Assembly: GCF_014155765.1 (NCBI RefSeq)
Contig: NZ_SCKT01000003.1
Span: forward strand, 565,304 to 629,303
Reading direction: 5' to 3'
From: Pantoea dispersa
Lineage (GTDB): Bacteria > Pseudomonadota > Gammaproteobacteria > Enterobacterales > Enterobacteriaceae
DNA length: 64,000 bases
Both the position numbers and the translations under genes were made by a program. Below, in pieces: positions 8,316-17,070 of this stretch. A model generated the notes under the pieces. The model worked only from the letters and a program-made list of their open reading frames with translations. It was not told where the DNA came from and did not search any database. The first letter of the stretch is position 1, and each line of letters begins with the position of its first letter.

Positions 8316-9143
8316 TTAATCTGCGCCCAGCTCCCACCACAGCTTATCCAGCGCGTAATAACGGTCGCGCTGCGCCTCTGGCTGGTTCAGGTCGCGCTTC
8401 CACGGTTTGGCGAGAATGTAGTGCAGATTCTTCACCTCATCGTCATGCCATAAGCCGGCATGCTGGAACGGCAGGGTTTTCAGCGCGTTATAAATGTACG
8501 GCAGCGGCAGCCAGCGCCCGGCAAACACTTCATTGAGCAAATCCTGTTCGGAGAACGGATAGCGGCGCAGGTCGTCAATCTCAGCCACTTTCTGCTGCAG
8601 CCAGTCGAATACCGCCTGATCCGGCTGCAGCACCAGAAAGCCGCCGTTGAGATAGTTATCAAGATCGGCGGGAGGCGTTTCACCGCGCGCCTGCCAGGTG
8701 TAGTGACAATGCTCCGGCTGCCAGCTGTCTGGATAGCTGGCGATTTGATTCGGGTTGCAGCGGCAGGCGTGACAGGCCGCCAGCGCATGCTTGCCGAGGT
8801 CGAGCGTAAACAGCTCATCCATGTTGCGCAGCACCAGCATATCGGCATCAAGAAACACCACGCGCTCGCAGCCGGTCAGCTCCCAGGCGCGCAGCTTGCT
8901 CCACACTTCACCAAACTGTGCCGAGGCATAATGTTGCTCCAGCGCGGCGTCCGGCATCAGCGGCTGGACCGGATGGATCACACAGCCCAGCGCCTGTAAT
9001 GCTTCGCGCATGCTCAGGTCGATGGCATCGGTGACCATCACAATTAGCGGCCAGCGCGTTTCGCTGCGTTTGAGTGAGCGATGCAGCGCTTTCACCCCGA
9101 CATAATATTCCGGCTGCGTTAACAGCGTTACCCAGGCGTACAT
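8316..9143 (-). CDS. Glycosyltransferase family 8 (glycogenin/galactinol-synthase-like)
   Basis: 275 residues with the GT8 hallmarks: MYAWVTLLTQPEYYVGVKAL at the nucleotide-sugar strand, the manganese-binding DAD at 99-101 in VVFLDADMLVL, the NGGFLVLQPD block and the C-terminal HYILAKPWK, where H and K bind the diphosphate. GT8 enzymes are retaining transferases using UDP-galactose, UDP-glucose or similar donors. There is no signal or membrane span, so it is probably cytoplasmic. The acceptor is unknown. It starts 18 bases after the lactone-oxidase gene stop, so the two are likely one operon downstream of the TetR gene. Eukaryote-like GT8 proteins of this subgroup are sporadic in bacteria. 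Confidence 0.88.
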   Translation of the reverse strand: MYAWVTLLTQPEYYVGVKALHRSLKRSETRWPLIVMVTDAIDLSMREALQALGCVIHPVQPLMPDAALEQHYASAQFGEVWSKLRAWELTGCERVVFLDADMLVLRNMDELFTLDLGKHALAACHACRCNPNQIASYPDSWQPEHCHYTWQARGETPPADLDNYLNGGFLVLQPDQAVFDWLQQKVAEIDDLRRYPFSEQDLLNEVFAGRWLPLPYIYNALKTLPFQHAGLWHDDEVKNLHYILAKPWKRDLNQPEAQRDRYYALDKLWWELGAD

Positions 9144-9161
9144 AGATTCTCCCCATCAAAC

Positions 9162-10544
9162 TCAATCAAACAAAGCCGTGACATAGTCATTGCTAAAGCG
9201 GTGCGTCGGATCCAGCTGTTCACGCACTGCACGAAACGCATCCCACTGCGGATAGATGGCGCGCCACTGATAGCGCTGCGGATCGTAATATTTACCCCAG
9301 TGTGGACGTCCACCTTCCGCCGCCAGCAATTTTTCCACTTCGGTGAGGAAATGCAGTCCGTCCTGCGACAGCGAGCCGTCATCCGCGTAATACACCACGA
9401 AACCAAAAAAGCAGGTCGGCTGCTGATGCGCCGGGCTCATCCACGCCTGTGAAGCGCCGGTGCAGCGCAGGATGATGGGATAGTGCATGTGCGGACGATT
9501 CTGTGCGTACCATGCTTTGATCTTGCTGATAATTTCCGGCGTTTTGGCCAGCGGCACGCCAATCTCAACGTTGATCTGCGGTACGGCGATGCCCCGACAA
9601 AACAGCTGGTAGATATCGCCGCTGATGTCGGTGAAATCACGGAAGCGGGTGACGGTACGGAACTGTTTGCCGCCTTTGCCGTGAATCTGCGTGTCGCGAT
9701 GCATGTGTTCCAGCGTCTGATCAATGGTGTCGTTGAGGCTGCTGTCGGCCTGATCGCCGTGCTCAATCACTTCGCGCTGATGGTCGTACCACGCCTGGCT
9801 GTCCTCGGCACTGGCGACATCGGCGTTCCAGACATGCATCAGGTTGTCATCGACAAACCACCAGGCTTTGCTGAGTTCGTGCTGCTCATTCCACGTCAGC
9901 AAATCCTGCTCCAGTGAATCGGCAGACGCGGCGAATTTATGGCAGGTAAACAGGCGAAATGGCTGAGTGCGCAAGGTAATGGCGGTGACGATGCCGAGCG
10001 CGCCAAGTGACACCATCGCCGCCGGGAAATCGGCGTCACCGCGCTGAAACTCGCGCACGCTGCCATCGGCCAGCACCATGCGGATATGCAGCGCTTCGTC
10101 CGCCAGCGAACTCTGTGCCAGGCCCTGACCGTGGGTGCCGGTTGCCAGCGCGCCGGCCAGCGTCTGCACCGCTATCACGCCGGGCGAGGAGGCGAGCATG
10201 CGATCCATCTTTGTCAGGCTGTCATACACCTGCTGCAGCGGCGTGCCCGCGGCAAACGTGACGCTCTCTTCATCCTGAGCGAGGATGCCGTGCAGCGCAC
10301 TGAGATCCAGCAGTACGTCCTGCGGCTGTACGCACAGCATGCGACCGGGCGACAAACGGCTGCCGAGCACGCGCACTTTGCCGTGCGAGTCACGCAACAG
10401 CTGTTGCAACTCAGCTTCACTGCGCGGCTGATGCAACTGCTGGCGCTGGCCAACTACCGAATTCTGCGCCCAGTTCCAGAGCGCAGGCGTGTCATCGGTA
10501 TGTTGCGTGTTGCGTAACGGATAGAGGAGAGCATCTTTCTTCAC
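9162..10544 (-). CDS. FAD-binding sugar-1,4-lactone oxidase family protein
   Basis: About 460 residues of the D-arabinono-/L-gulono-1,4-lactone oxidase family. The N-terminal FAD-binding PCMH domain has RVLGSRLSPG near residue 60 and LAGALATGTHGQG in the middle. The ALO-type C-terminal domain ends with the diagnostic HWGKYYDPQRYQW segment. Members oxidise aldonolactones to ascorbate-like products or oxidise alditols, making H2O2. The normal His of covalent flavinylation is not obvious in the first motif (RLSPG), so FAD may be non-covalent. The start is either the GTG at 10544, which has AGGAA seven bases before it and is preferred, or the GTG at 10574. It is followed closely by the GT8 gene. 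Confidence 0.85.
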   Translation of the reverse strand: MKKDALLYPLRNTQHTDDTPALWNWAQNSVVGQRQQLHQPRSEAELQQLLRDSHGKVRVLGSRLSPGRMLCVQPQDVLLDLSALHGILAQDEESVTFAAGTPLQQVYDSLTKMDRMLASSPGVIAVQTLAGALATGTHGQGLAQSSLADEALHIRMVLADGSVREFQRGDADFPAAMVSLGALGIVTAITLRTQPFRLFTCHKFAASADSLEQDLLTWNEQHELSKAWWFVDDNLMHVWNADVASAEDSQAWYDHQREVIEHGDQADSSLNDTIDQTLEHMHRDTQIHGKGGKQFRTVTRFRDFTDISGDIYQLFCRGIAVPQINVEIGVPLAKTPEIISKIKAWYAQNRPHMHYPIILRCTGASQAWMSPAHQQPTCFFGFVVYYADDGSLSQDGLHFLTEVEKLLAAEGGRPHWGKYYDPQRYQWRAIYPQWDAFRAVREQLDPTHRFSNDYVTALFD

Positions 10545-10622
10545 TACAGCGTTCCTTAATCTGAGGTCTGTCACGGTCCCGTTTATTTGATCAAGCGTAG
10601 ACCATCACAGCGAACCCGCAGA

Positions 10623-11264
10623 TTACGGGGCTTTGCGGATATAGCGCAGCGTGGCCGTCACCGCCAGCTGACGGTTGCGGCGAATACTGTCCTCTTCACT
10701 GTCGTGGGGGGTAAACAGCGTGTGGAAGGTGTAGCGGTTGGAGACGTGATGCACACAAATACTGCTGAGCAGGCGGTGTACGTCCACGGTATCCAGGCCG
10801 TCGATAAAGATGCCCTGACGCTGGCCGCGGGACAGGATGTCATCCAGCAAATCGAGGGTACTTTTGTTCATCGCTTTGATGCGATCCGACTGCATGATGT
10901 AACGCCCGCGCAGCAGGTTTTCTGTACACACCAGGCGCATAAAATCGGGATGCGTGACGTGATAGTCAAAACTGGCTTCCACCAGTTTGATCATCGCCTC
11001 TTCCGGCTCCAGCGTAGTAAGATTCAGGCCGGTTTCATGCTGGCGGATCGCCTGATACACCTGCTCCAGCACCTCAATATACAGCTTCTCTTTGTTGATG
11101 AAGTGATATACCACCATGCGCTTGGTGGTCTGTGCCAGTTCAGCAATCTGCTCCATTCGCGCGCCCTGCATACCGTATTCGGCGAAGGTTTGCAGCGCAC
11201 CCGCCAGGATGCGTTTTTTCAACCCTTCCGGGTCATTTTTACGTTTGGGTGTGGTATCCGACAT
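10623..11264 (-). CDS. TetR-family transcriptional regulator
   Basis: A 213-residue regulator. The N-terminal helix-turn-helix is in the segment ILAGALQTFAEYGMQGARM through TTKRMVVYHFINKEKLY, at about residues 18-65 (TetR_N type). The C-terminal half is a helical ligand domain with NLLRGRYIMQS, typical of the TetR_C subgroup found in Enterobacterales regulators of catabolic genes. The ATG at 11264 is preferred to the TTG at 11273. It lies upstream of, and co-directional with, the lactone oxidase and GT8 genes and divergent from the metQ-like gene, so either may be its target. Confidence 0.9.
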   Translation of the reverse strand: MSDTTPKRKNDPEGLKKRILAGALQTFAEYGMQGARMEQIAELAQTTKRMVVYHFINKEKLYIEVLEQVYQAIRQHETGLNLTTLEPEEAMIKLVEASFDYHVTHPDFMRLVCTENLLRGRYIMQSDRIKAMNKSTLDLLDDILSRGQRQGIFIDGLDTVDVHRLLSSICVHHVSNRYTFHTLFTPHDSEEDSIRRNRQLAVTATLRYIRKAP

Positions 11265-11360
11265 AGCGCTCAATAACGGTCAATCAAACAGGCATGGTAG
11301 CACAGCCGCCCGGGGCCTTTTGGCGCGATGAGCGGCGGCATGGCTTTATTCATTTCAGGA

Positions 11361-11373
11361 ATAGCATTCCCGG
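11361..11373. promoter_or_regulatory. Dyad upstream of the metQNI-like operon
   Basis: A GGAAT-AGC-ATTCC dyad stands 104 bases before the metQ-like ATG, with another GGAATA at 11391-11396. GGAATA half-sites are common in sulfur-regulated (CysB/Cbl) promoters of enteric bacteria, as I recall. No MetJ-type AGACGTCT repeats were seen. Confidence 0.3.
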
Positions 11374-11476
11374 ATAAATCATAATGCTGGAATAAGCAAC
11401 TGCGTATACTGCGCGTATCTGTCGATCACGGCAGCTTATTTTGACTCGCGTAATAATAACACTCAGGAAATAATTT

Positions 11477-12304
11477 ATGCACACACGCTTTGTATCAGCC
11501 AAAAATAAATTGTTGTTAACCGTCGGCGCGTTACTGGTTGCTGGCAGCGTGGTCGCGCCGTTTTCAGTGGCGCAGGCGGCGGATAAAACCGTGGTGAAGG
11601 TCGGTATCATGAGCGGCGAGGACGAAGACGTCTGGCGTGAAGTAATAAAGCAGGCCGCCGCGAAAGGGCTGACGGTGAAAACCGTGATTTTCAATGATTA
11701 TAATCAGCCCAACGAAGCGTTACAGAATGGTGAAGTGGATGCCAATGCCTTCCAGCATCAGCCGTTCCTGAATAATCAAATCAAGGTCAATCATTACGAT
11801 ATCGTGCGCGTCGGCGATACCGCCGTCTGGCCGATCGGTCTCTATTCGAAGAAAGTGAAAAGCGCCGCCGCTCTGAAAGACGGAGCGGTAATCGGCGTGC
11901 CTAACGATCCGTCGAACGAGGCACGCGGTCTGGTGCTGCTGCAGCAACAGGGGCTGATCAAACTCAAACCGGGCGTCGGCATTGCCGCGACCACGGCCGA
12001 CATCACTGACAATCCCCATCACCTGAAAATCAAAGAGCTGGATTCCGGCATCATTGGTCGCTCGGTGCCGGATCTTGATGCAGCAGTGGTCAATACCGAC
12101 TGGGCGCTGAAAAGCGGCCTGACCGCGTCGGATCGTATCGCGCAGGAGCCGGTGAAAGACAATCCGTACAACAACTTTATCGCGGTGAAAAAAGAGAACG
12201 CCAGCGCCCCGTGGGTGAAAACCCTGGTGGCATCGTACCAGAACGATGCCGTCAAAACGGTGTTCGACAAGGTCTACAAAGGCACGGGCGAAACCGCCTG
12301 GTAA
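11477..12304 (+). CDS. MetQ/NlpA-family periplasmic binding protein
   Basis: 275 residues. Residues 1-35 are a Sec signal ending AQA-A, followed by the NlpA/MetQ fold: VVKVGIMSGEDEDVWREV, IFNDYNQPNEALQNGEVDANAFQHQPFL, PIGLYSKK, GAVIGVPNDPSNEARGL, and VNTDWALKSGL near the end. It should bind D/L-methionine or a related sulfur compound for MetNI. Unlike E. coli MetQ, a lipoprotein, no lipobox Cys follows the hydrophobic core, so a soluble periplasmic protein is predicted. AGGAAA lies six bases upstream of the ATG. It is the first gene of a three-gene transporter operon. Confidence 0.88.
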   Translation: MHTRFVSAKNKLLLTVGALLVAGSVVAPFSVAQAADKTVVKVGIMSGEDEDVWREVIKQAAAKGLTVKTVIFNDYNQPNEALQNGEVDANAFQHQPFLNNQIKVNHYDIVRVGDTAVWPIGLYSKKVKSAAALKDGAVIGVPNDPSNEARGLVLLQQQGLIKLKPGVGIAATTADITDNPHHLKIKELDSGIIGRSVPDLDAAVVNTDWALKSGLTASDRIAQEPVKDNPYNNFIAVKKENASAPWVKTLVASYQNDAVKTVFDKVYKGTGETAW

Positions 12305-12315
12305 GGAACCCATCC

Positions 12316-13440
12316 ATGACGCTATTTTCCGAGGCCACTGTGCCCCTGACCGCCGTGGCGCGCGGCGTGATCGAAGAGGCAACAGTACGCGATCGCGTGG
12401 CGCAGCACAGCAACGTGGTGCGTTTGCAGGGCGTGTCGCGCCGTTTCGGCCAGACACAGGCGCTGCGCAATGTCTCACTGACAGTGCAAAAAGGCGAAAT
12501 CCTTGGCCTGATTGGGCGCAGCGGCGCCGGAAAATCGACGCTGATTCGCTGTCTCAACGGGCTGGAGCAGCCCGACGAAGGCGTAATCGAGATTGAAGGG
12601 CGGCGTATTACCGGTCTGTCAGAACAGCAGCTGCAGGCGGTGCGCAGTCGCGTCGGCATGGTGTTTCAGCACTTCAATCTGTTGTCGGCAAAAACCGTGG
12701 CGCAGAATGTGGCGCTGCCGCTGAAAATAGCTGGCATGGAAAAGACACAGCGCAACCAGCGCGTAGCGGAACTGCTGGCGCTGGTGGGGTTGAGCGACAA
12801 GGCCGGACACTATCCGGCGGCGCTCTCCGGTGGACAAAAACAGCGCGTCGGCATTGCCCGCGCGCTGGCCGCCAGCCCGGCGCTGCTGCTGTGTGACGAA
12901 GCCACGTCGGCGCTCGATCCGGAAACCACCCGTTCGATTCTCGCGCTGCTGAAATCGCTCAATCAGCAGCTTGGTATCACCATTCTGCTGATCACGCATG
13001 AGATGGAGGTGATCAAATCCGTGGCGCATCGCGTGGCCGTCATCGACGCCGGGGAGATTGTCGAGCAGGGCCCGGTGTGGCAGGTGTTCGCCCATCCGCA
13101 ATCCGCGCTGACGCGCACGCTGCTGCGCGGGCTGCTGCCGCAGCTGCCGGAGAATCTCGCAGCGCGGCTCAGCGAACAGCGTGAAGGTGAGGCGATCTAT
13201 AGCGTTCACTTTGCTGGTGTGGCGGCGCAGGGGGATTTGCTGACGCAGTTTGCCAGCGCTCTGCCCGGTAAATTTCGCCTGCTGCAGGGGGGCATCGACC
13301 ACATTCAGCACTACGCGGTAGTGCGTTTCTTTATTGCGCTCCCGGCCGCCAACGCTGCCGATGAGTATCAGGTTCTCAGCTGGCTGCGTACGCAGCAGGC
13401 ACAGGTGGAGTTGGTCGGTTATGTCGCCAGTGATGATTGA
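12316..13440 (+). CDS. metN: MetN-type ABC transporter ATPase with NIL domain
   Basis: 374 residues. A 34-residue N-terminal extension is followed by the ABC domain with Walker [10 protein letters not shown], signature LSGGQKQR, Walker B LLLCDEATSALDPET and switch His in LLITHEMEVI. The C-terminal 100 residues form the NIL/ACT-like regulatory domain of MetN, which in E. coli binds methionine and inhibits transport. The ATG at 12316 is chosen because AAGGA is eight bases upstream. It starts 12 bases after the binding-protein gene and overlaps the permease gene. Methionine import is the family role; another sulfur compound is possible given the divergent binding protein. Confidence 0.88.
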   Translation: MTLFSEATVPLTAVARGVIEEATVRDRVAQHSNVVRLQGVSRRFGQTQALRNVSLTVQKGEILGLIGRSGAGKSTLIRCLNGLEQPDEGVIEIEGRRITGLSEQQLQAVRSRVGMVFQHFNLLSAKTVAQNVALPLKIAGMEKTQRNQRVAELLALVGLSDKAGHYPAALSGGQKQRVGIARALAASPALLLCDEATSALDPETTRSILALLKSLNQQLGITILLITHEMEVIKSVAHRVAVIDAGEIVEQGPVWQVFAHPQSALTRTLLRGLLPQLPENLAARLSEQREGEAIYSVHFAGVAAQGDLLTQFASALPGKFRLLQGGIDHIQHYAVVRFFIALPAANAADEYQVLSWLRTQQAQVELVGYVASDD

Positions 13441-14077
13441 TTTACTGCTCAATGCGTTGGGTGAAACGCTGCTGATGACGGCGGTGGCCGGCCTGTTTTC
13501 GCTGCTGGCCGGATTACCGCTGGGACTGATTCTGGTGACCACCAGCCCCGGCGGCATTGCTGAAAACCGGAGCATCAATCGTCTGCTGGGCGTAGTGATC
13601 AATGGCTTTCGCTCGCTGCCGTTCATTATTCTGCTGGTGGCGCTGATTCCCTTTACCCGTCTGCTGGTCGGCACCTCTCTGGGCACCTGGGCCGCAATTG
13701 TACCGTTATCGATCACCGCCACGCCCTATTTTGCCCGGGTAGCGGAAGTGTCACTGCGCGATGTCGATCGCGGGCTGATTGATGCGGTGCGTGCCATGGG
13801 CGCCAGCAAATTACGTATTGTCTGGGAGGTGCTGATTCCTGAAGCGCTGCCGGGCATTCTTTCCGGTTTTGTCGTCACGCTGGTGGCGCTGATTGGCGCC
13901 TCGGCAATGGCGGGTGCCATCGGGGCGGGCGGTCTGGGCGATCTGGCAATTCGCTACGGTTATCAGCGTTTTGACACGGCGGTGATGGTGGCGGTGATCG
14001 CCGTGCTTGTCGTGCTGGTGTGCGGTATCCAGTGGCTCGGCGATCGGCTGGTGCAGCGCATTGACAGGCGGCACTGA
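13421..14077 (+). CDS. metI: MetI-type ABC transporter permease
   Basis: 218 residues with five or six membrane spans and the BPD_transp_1 EAA loop (RAMGASKLRIVWEVLIPEALPGI). It follows E. coli MetI closely: MSPVMIDLLLNALGETLLMT at the start, NGFRSLPFIILLVALIPFTRLLVGTSLG, and AGAIGAGGLGDLAIRYGYQRF near the end. The ATG at 13421 gives the MetI-like start with GGAG ten bases before it; 13433 is an alternative. It overlaps the ATPase gene by 20 bases. Confidence 0.9.
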   Translation: MSPVMIDLLLNALGETLLMTAVAGLFSLLAGLPLGLILVTTSPGGIAENRSINRLLGVVINGFRSLPFIILLVALIPFTRLLVGTSLGTWAAIVPLSITATPYFARVAEVSLRDVDRGLIDAVRAMGASKLRIVWEVLIPEALPGILSGFVVTLVALIGASAMAGAIGAGGLGDLAIRYGYQRFDTAVMVAVIAVLVVLVCGIQWLGDRLVQRIDRRH

Positions 14078-14161
14078 GAAAAACGTCTGCGCCAGTACGC
14101 TCTCCTGCAGACAAATGCTTCGCATCAGGCGCTGGCGGTGAATATTGTACAAAAACTCAAC

Positions 14162-14182
14162 AGGCCCCTGTTAAAGGGGCCT
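14162..14182. terminator. Hairpin between convergent metI and porin genes
   Basis: AGGCCCC (14162-14168) pairs with GGGGCCT (14176-14182) around a 7-base loop. Read on the minus strand, a TGTTGAGTTTTTG tract follows. It lies in the 174-bp gap between convergent genes and may end one or both transcripts. Confidence 0.5.
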
Positions 14183-14251
14183 ATGGGTTAATCAGCAATT
14201 CATCCATCCTGGGCAGCAGGTAAAGACAGTTAATTCTGATGGAATGAATGA

Positions 14252-15523
14252 TTAAAAGTCGTATTGCAAACTCAAACGATTCTGCCAGAAATGTGAATCG
14301 TACAGAGGCGATGTCTGCACGCCGGCAAAATCGGTCACGCTTAATCCTTTTAATACACCGCTGAACGCCCAGGTGAAATACACCAGATATTCCGACTGAT
14401 TAATGCTGGCAGACTGTGCCGAGGGTTTTAAATCCATAAACGAATATTGTGTACCCAGAGAAAGATGCTCATTAAGCACGTAGTTCAGGTTGGTCATATA
14501 TGCATTGCCACTGCCAAGATCCTGGGTACTGGTGAAAAACGGCTGGGCGAAATAGGGACCCGATGAACTGTTGTGGGCATAAGGCACCACCAGTGAACCG
14601 TTACCCCAGCTATTGGGGCTGGCAGCAATATGGTCGTAGCCCAATTTCCAGTTCAGTGCAGGAGTGAAACTCAGCGCGAGCTGAGCACCGTAAGAGGTGC
14701 TATTGACCTCTCCGGCCAGCGCTTTCCCTAAGCTGGTACCGCGAATAAACTGCAGAGCCACATCCGGCTGCAACAATGTATCCTGCCACTGCACATGACT
14801 TTCGCCATAGACAACGCGGGAATAATCAGCATATTCCTGATACCACACTTGTCCGGTAAGTTTTTTGTTACCCCACTGCGTGCCCTGTCCGCCACCAATC
14901 GCCCACATGCCGTTAGTGCGCTCATCGATATCCGAATAGGCCGTGGTATCCAGGAACTGATCGTCGCCCCAGGGCTTGTAGCGCCAGACTTTGGTCGCAT
15001 GTAAATACTGGGTGCTGTCGCCATAATTGGCATCAACGCCCCTGAAGAGTATCGGTGTAATACGCCAGTCATAGTCACCGACGAAGGGAATGTTAATGCG
15101 TTGATCGCCGGCAGTAATTTTAAAATCATCCTGTTGCCAGCTTAAATAAGCTTCCCCGATATTGGTCTGATTATCACCAATGTCGCTGATGGTATGCGCT
15201 TCATCCGGGTGATCAATCCCCCGCAAAAAGATGGCGCTCACGCCAGCACGAAAACCATACGCGGGAGCCGTTTCATATTTCACACTGCCGCCGTAACTGG
15301 TGGTGTCCTGATTAAAGCCTTTGGAAAAATAGGCATTGTGCGTGGAGTAGTAGAGCGTACGTAAACTGCCGCTAACGGTACCGCAGGTGAATATATCGCT
15401 GAAGCTGTCTACACCGCTGGCATCGTAATGACAGTCGCTGATATTACTTTGTGTCGCAGCCAGTGTTGCTGGCGCGAAGGGGAAAAACAGCGCAAGTAAA
15501 CCGACACGTTTTAGTGCTCTCAT
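14252..15523 (-). CDS. OprD-family outer membrane porin
   Basis: 423 residues. Residues 1-22 form a signal peptide (MRALKRVGLLALFFPFAPAT then LA), followed by an 18-strand-type barrel rich in alternating aromatic and polar residues and ending in the outer-membrane signature LSLQYDF. Features of the OprD group are GSLRTLYYSTHNAYF near the start, GEAYLSWQQDDFKITAGDQRINIPF, and the two-charge loops. OprD porins are substrate-specific channels for small carboxylates or amino acids. The ATG at 15523 is chosen for the signal peptide; the frame is open 36 codons further upstream. As last gene of the minus-strand cluster it probably admits the pathway's substrate. Confidence 0.85.
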   Translation of the reverse strand: MRALKRVGLLALFFPFAPATLAATQSNISDCHYDASGVDSFSDIFTCGTVSGSLRTLYYSTHNAYFSKGFNQDTTSYGGSVKYETAPAYGFRAGVSAIFLRGIDHPDEAHTISDIGDNQTNIGEAYLSWQQDDFKITAGDQRINIPFVGDYDWRITPILFRGVDANYGDSTQYLHATKVWRYKPWGDDQFLDTTAYSDIDERTNGMWAIGGGQGTQWGNKKLTGQVWYQEYADYSRVVYGESHVQWQDTLLQPDVALQFIRGTSLGKALAGEVNSTSYGAQLALSFTPALNWKLGYDHIAASPNSWGNGSLVVPYAHNSSSGPYFAQPFFTSTQDLGSGNAYMTNLNYVLNEHLSLGTQYSFMDLKPSAQSASINQSEYLVYFTWAFSGVLKGLSVTDFAGVQTSPLYDSHFWQNRLSLQYDF

Positions 15524-15574
15524 TGCATGATCCCTGAATAAACACACCCGATGAGGAAAGCGTAACGATGCCAG

Positions 15575-15595
15575 CCGGGTGAGAGGATCACCCGG
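15575..15595 (-). promoter_or_regulatory. Hairpin between FAD oxidase and porin genes
   Basis: CCGGGTGA (15575-15582) pairs perfectly with TCACCCGG (15588-15595) around a 5-base loop in the 104-bp gap of the operon. There is no T run on the minus strand, so it is more likely an mRNA-stability or partial termination element than a full terminator. Confidence 0.4.
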
Positions 15596-15627
15596 CGGTG
15601 AGTTATGCCGTAAATAAAAAGTGATGA

Positions 15628-17016
15628 TCAATTAACGCCGGGAATATGTACCGCCGGCAAGGTTTCACGTACTTCCCAGCCACGTAGCTTGCCGGGGTTT
15701 AATAAGTTGTAAGGATCGCAGGCGGATTTTAGGGCAACCACATCAGGCCGCACCATACCTTGTTTGCCATCCTCAATATGAATGACATGCGGATTATTTA
15801 TTTTCACATTATGGCTACGATAAATATCCATAATGGCGTTGAGCCGTTCCGGGCTGCTGTAACGGATTAATGGCAGGCCGCTACAGGTGAGCGCACCGTT
15901 CATGTCGCGCAGAAATTCAATATGTGACATCACCTCATCCGATAATTCGGCTTCCATCGCCAGTGCCTGTTGATAATAATTATCCGGGGAATACGCGGTT
16001 TGCAGATAGGTCAGGGTCTTGTCGATCTTCAATGCCTGCAAGGTCGTGTGGTTCCAGCAATATTCAATCAGGGAGTGGCCGCTATTTTCACCTTCGGCAA
16101 AGTGCAATGCATTATGGCCATGGTGTTGCGCCACAAGGGCGGGCAGCAGACCATCACTCTCGCTTCCTGTTACCGAAATGACACCGTGTTGCCCCTTAAC
16201 CTGCGCATCCGCTAAATCGCTGAAATAATCCAGTACCGGTGCGGCAAACACGGCAATCTGGCGTTTAACGATGCCCGGCGACCGCGCCAGCGCATCGGCA
16301 TAAGCCATCGCGGAGGGAAAATCGGCAAAGGTATCCAGACGTTCGATCCAGTCATGGCAGGGCGCCAGCGCAAGTTCGATCTCCAGCACGATGCCATTGC
16401 TGCCATAGGCATGATGCAATAGCAGCGCATCCGGTGCCTGTAAAGTGATGATGCGCGGCGTCTCTTCCATGGTCATCATCCGAATCGACAGCACGTTGCC
16501 TGGCGCGGCCAGTGGACCGTAGTTAATCGATCCCACCCCGCCAAAACCGCCGCCAAACAGCCCGCCAAGTGTGGCAAGTTTCCAGGTTGAGGGCATGCAA
16601 CGTAACTCCCAGCCGTGCGGGCGCGTGTGGGCTTCGAGATCGCCTAATCGAATACCCGCCTGCGCGCGCACCGTACCGGTGCCCAGCGCGGTGACGCTGT
16701 TCAGGCGTGTCATGTCGACTATCACACCGCCATTGAGCGGAATCAGCTGGCCATAGTTGCCGGTACCGCCACCGCGAAGGTTCAGTGGCACACGGGCTTT
16801 TGCACAGGCGGCCACCACCGCCAGCAGCTCGTTTTCATCGCGAGGACGCACGGCCAGCTCGGCAAATTTCTCTTCCAGCTGGGATTTCAGCACCGGGCTG
16901 AACCAGTGAAAGTCGCGTGACAGACGTTTCACTTTCGGCGCTTCTTTAATCCACTCCAGTTCCGGCAACGCCGCGACCAGCGCCGCCAGGGCAGACTGGC
17001 GATCGGGTTCAGACAT
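15628..17016 (-). CDS. FAD-binding (PCMH/VAO-type) oxidase, GlcD-like
   Basis: 462 residues of the FAD_binding_4 family. The flavin domain has AELAVRPRDENELLAVV near residues 52-68, the pyrophosphate loop NLRGGGTGNYGQ near residues 78-90, and ATLGGLFGGGFGGVGSINYG. The C-terminal FAD-oxidase cap ends with CDPYNLLNPGKLRGW, the standard C-terminal box of D-lactate dehydrogenase and glycolate oxidase relatives. Likely reaction: oxidation of a 2-hydroxy acid or similar C-H bond with FAD. The substrate is unknown, presumably an intermediate of this cluster's pathway. It lies between the ABC permease and the porin gene in a minus-strand operon. Confidence 0.85.
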   Translation of the reverse strand: MSEPDRQSALAALVAALPELEWIKEAPKVKRLSRDFHWFSPVLKSQLEEKFAELAVRPRDENELLAVVAACAKARVPLNLRGGGTGNYGQLIPLNGGVIVDMTRLNSVTALGTGTVRAQAGIRLGDLEAHTRPHGWELRCMPSTWKLATLGGLFGGGFGGVGSINYGPLAAPGNVLSIRMMTMEETPRIITLQAPDALLLHHAYGSNGIVLEIELALAPCHDWIERLDTFADFPSAMAYADALARSPGIVKRQIAVFAAPVLDYFSDLADAQVKGQHGVISVTGSESDGLLPALVAQHHGHNALHFAEGENSGHSLIEYCWNHTTLQALKIDKTLTYLQTAYSPDNYYQQALAMEAELSDEVMSHIEFLRDMNGALTCSGLPLIRYSSPERLNAIMDIYRSHNVKINNPHVIHIEDGKQGMVRPDVVALKSACDPYNLLNPGKLRGWEVRETLPAVHIPGVN

Positions 17017-17070
17017 GTAATGCTCCTGTTCGTAGGGGGCGCAGGGCGGAGGTTTTCCGCCCGTTTGGCA

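Noticed and set aside
12619-13722. 367-codon minus-strand open frame
   Set aside because: Antisense to metN and metI, with no recognisable motif or ribosome site.
14162-14182. Considered as a member of the palindromic repeat families
   Set aside because: The stem sequence is unrelated to families 1 and 2, so it is listed as a terminator-like hairpin.
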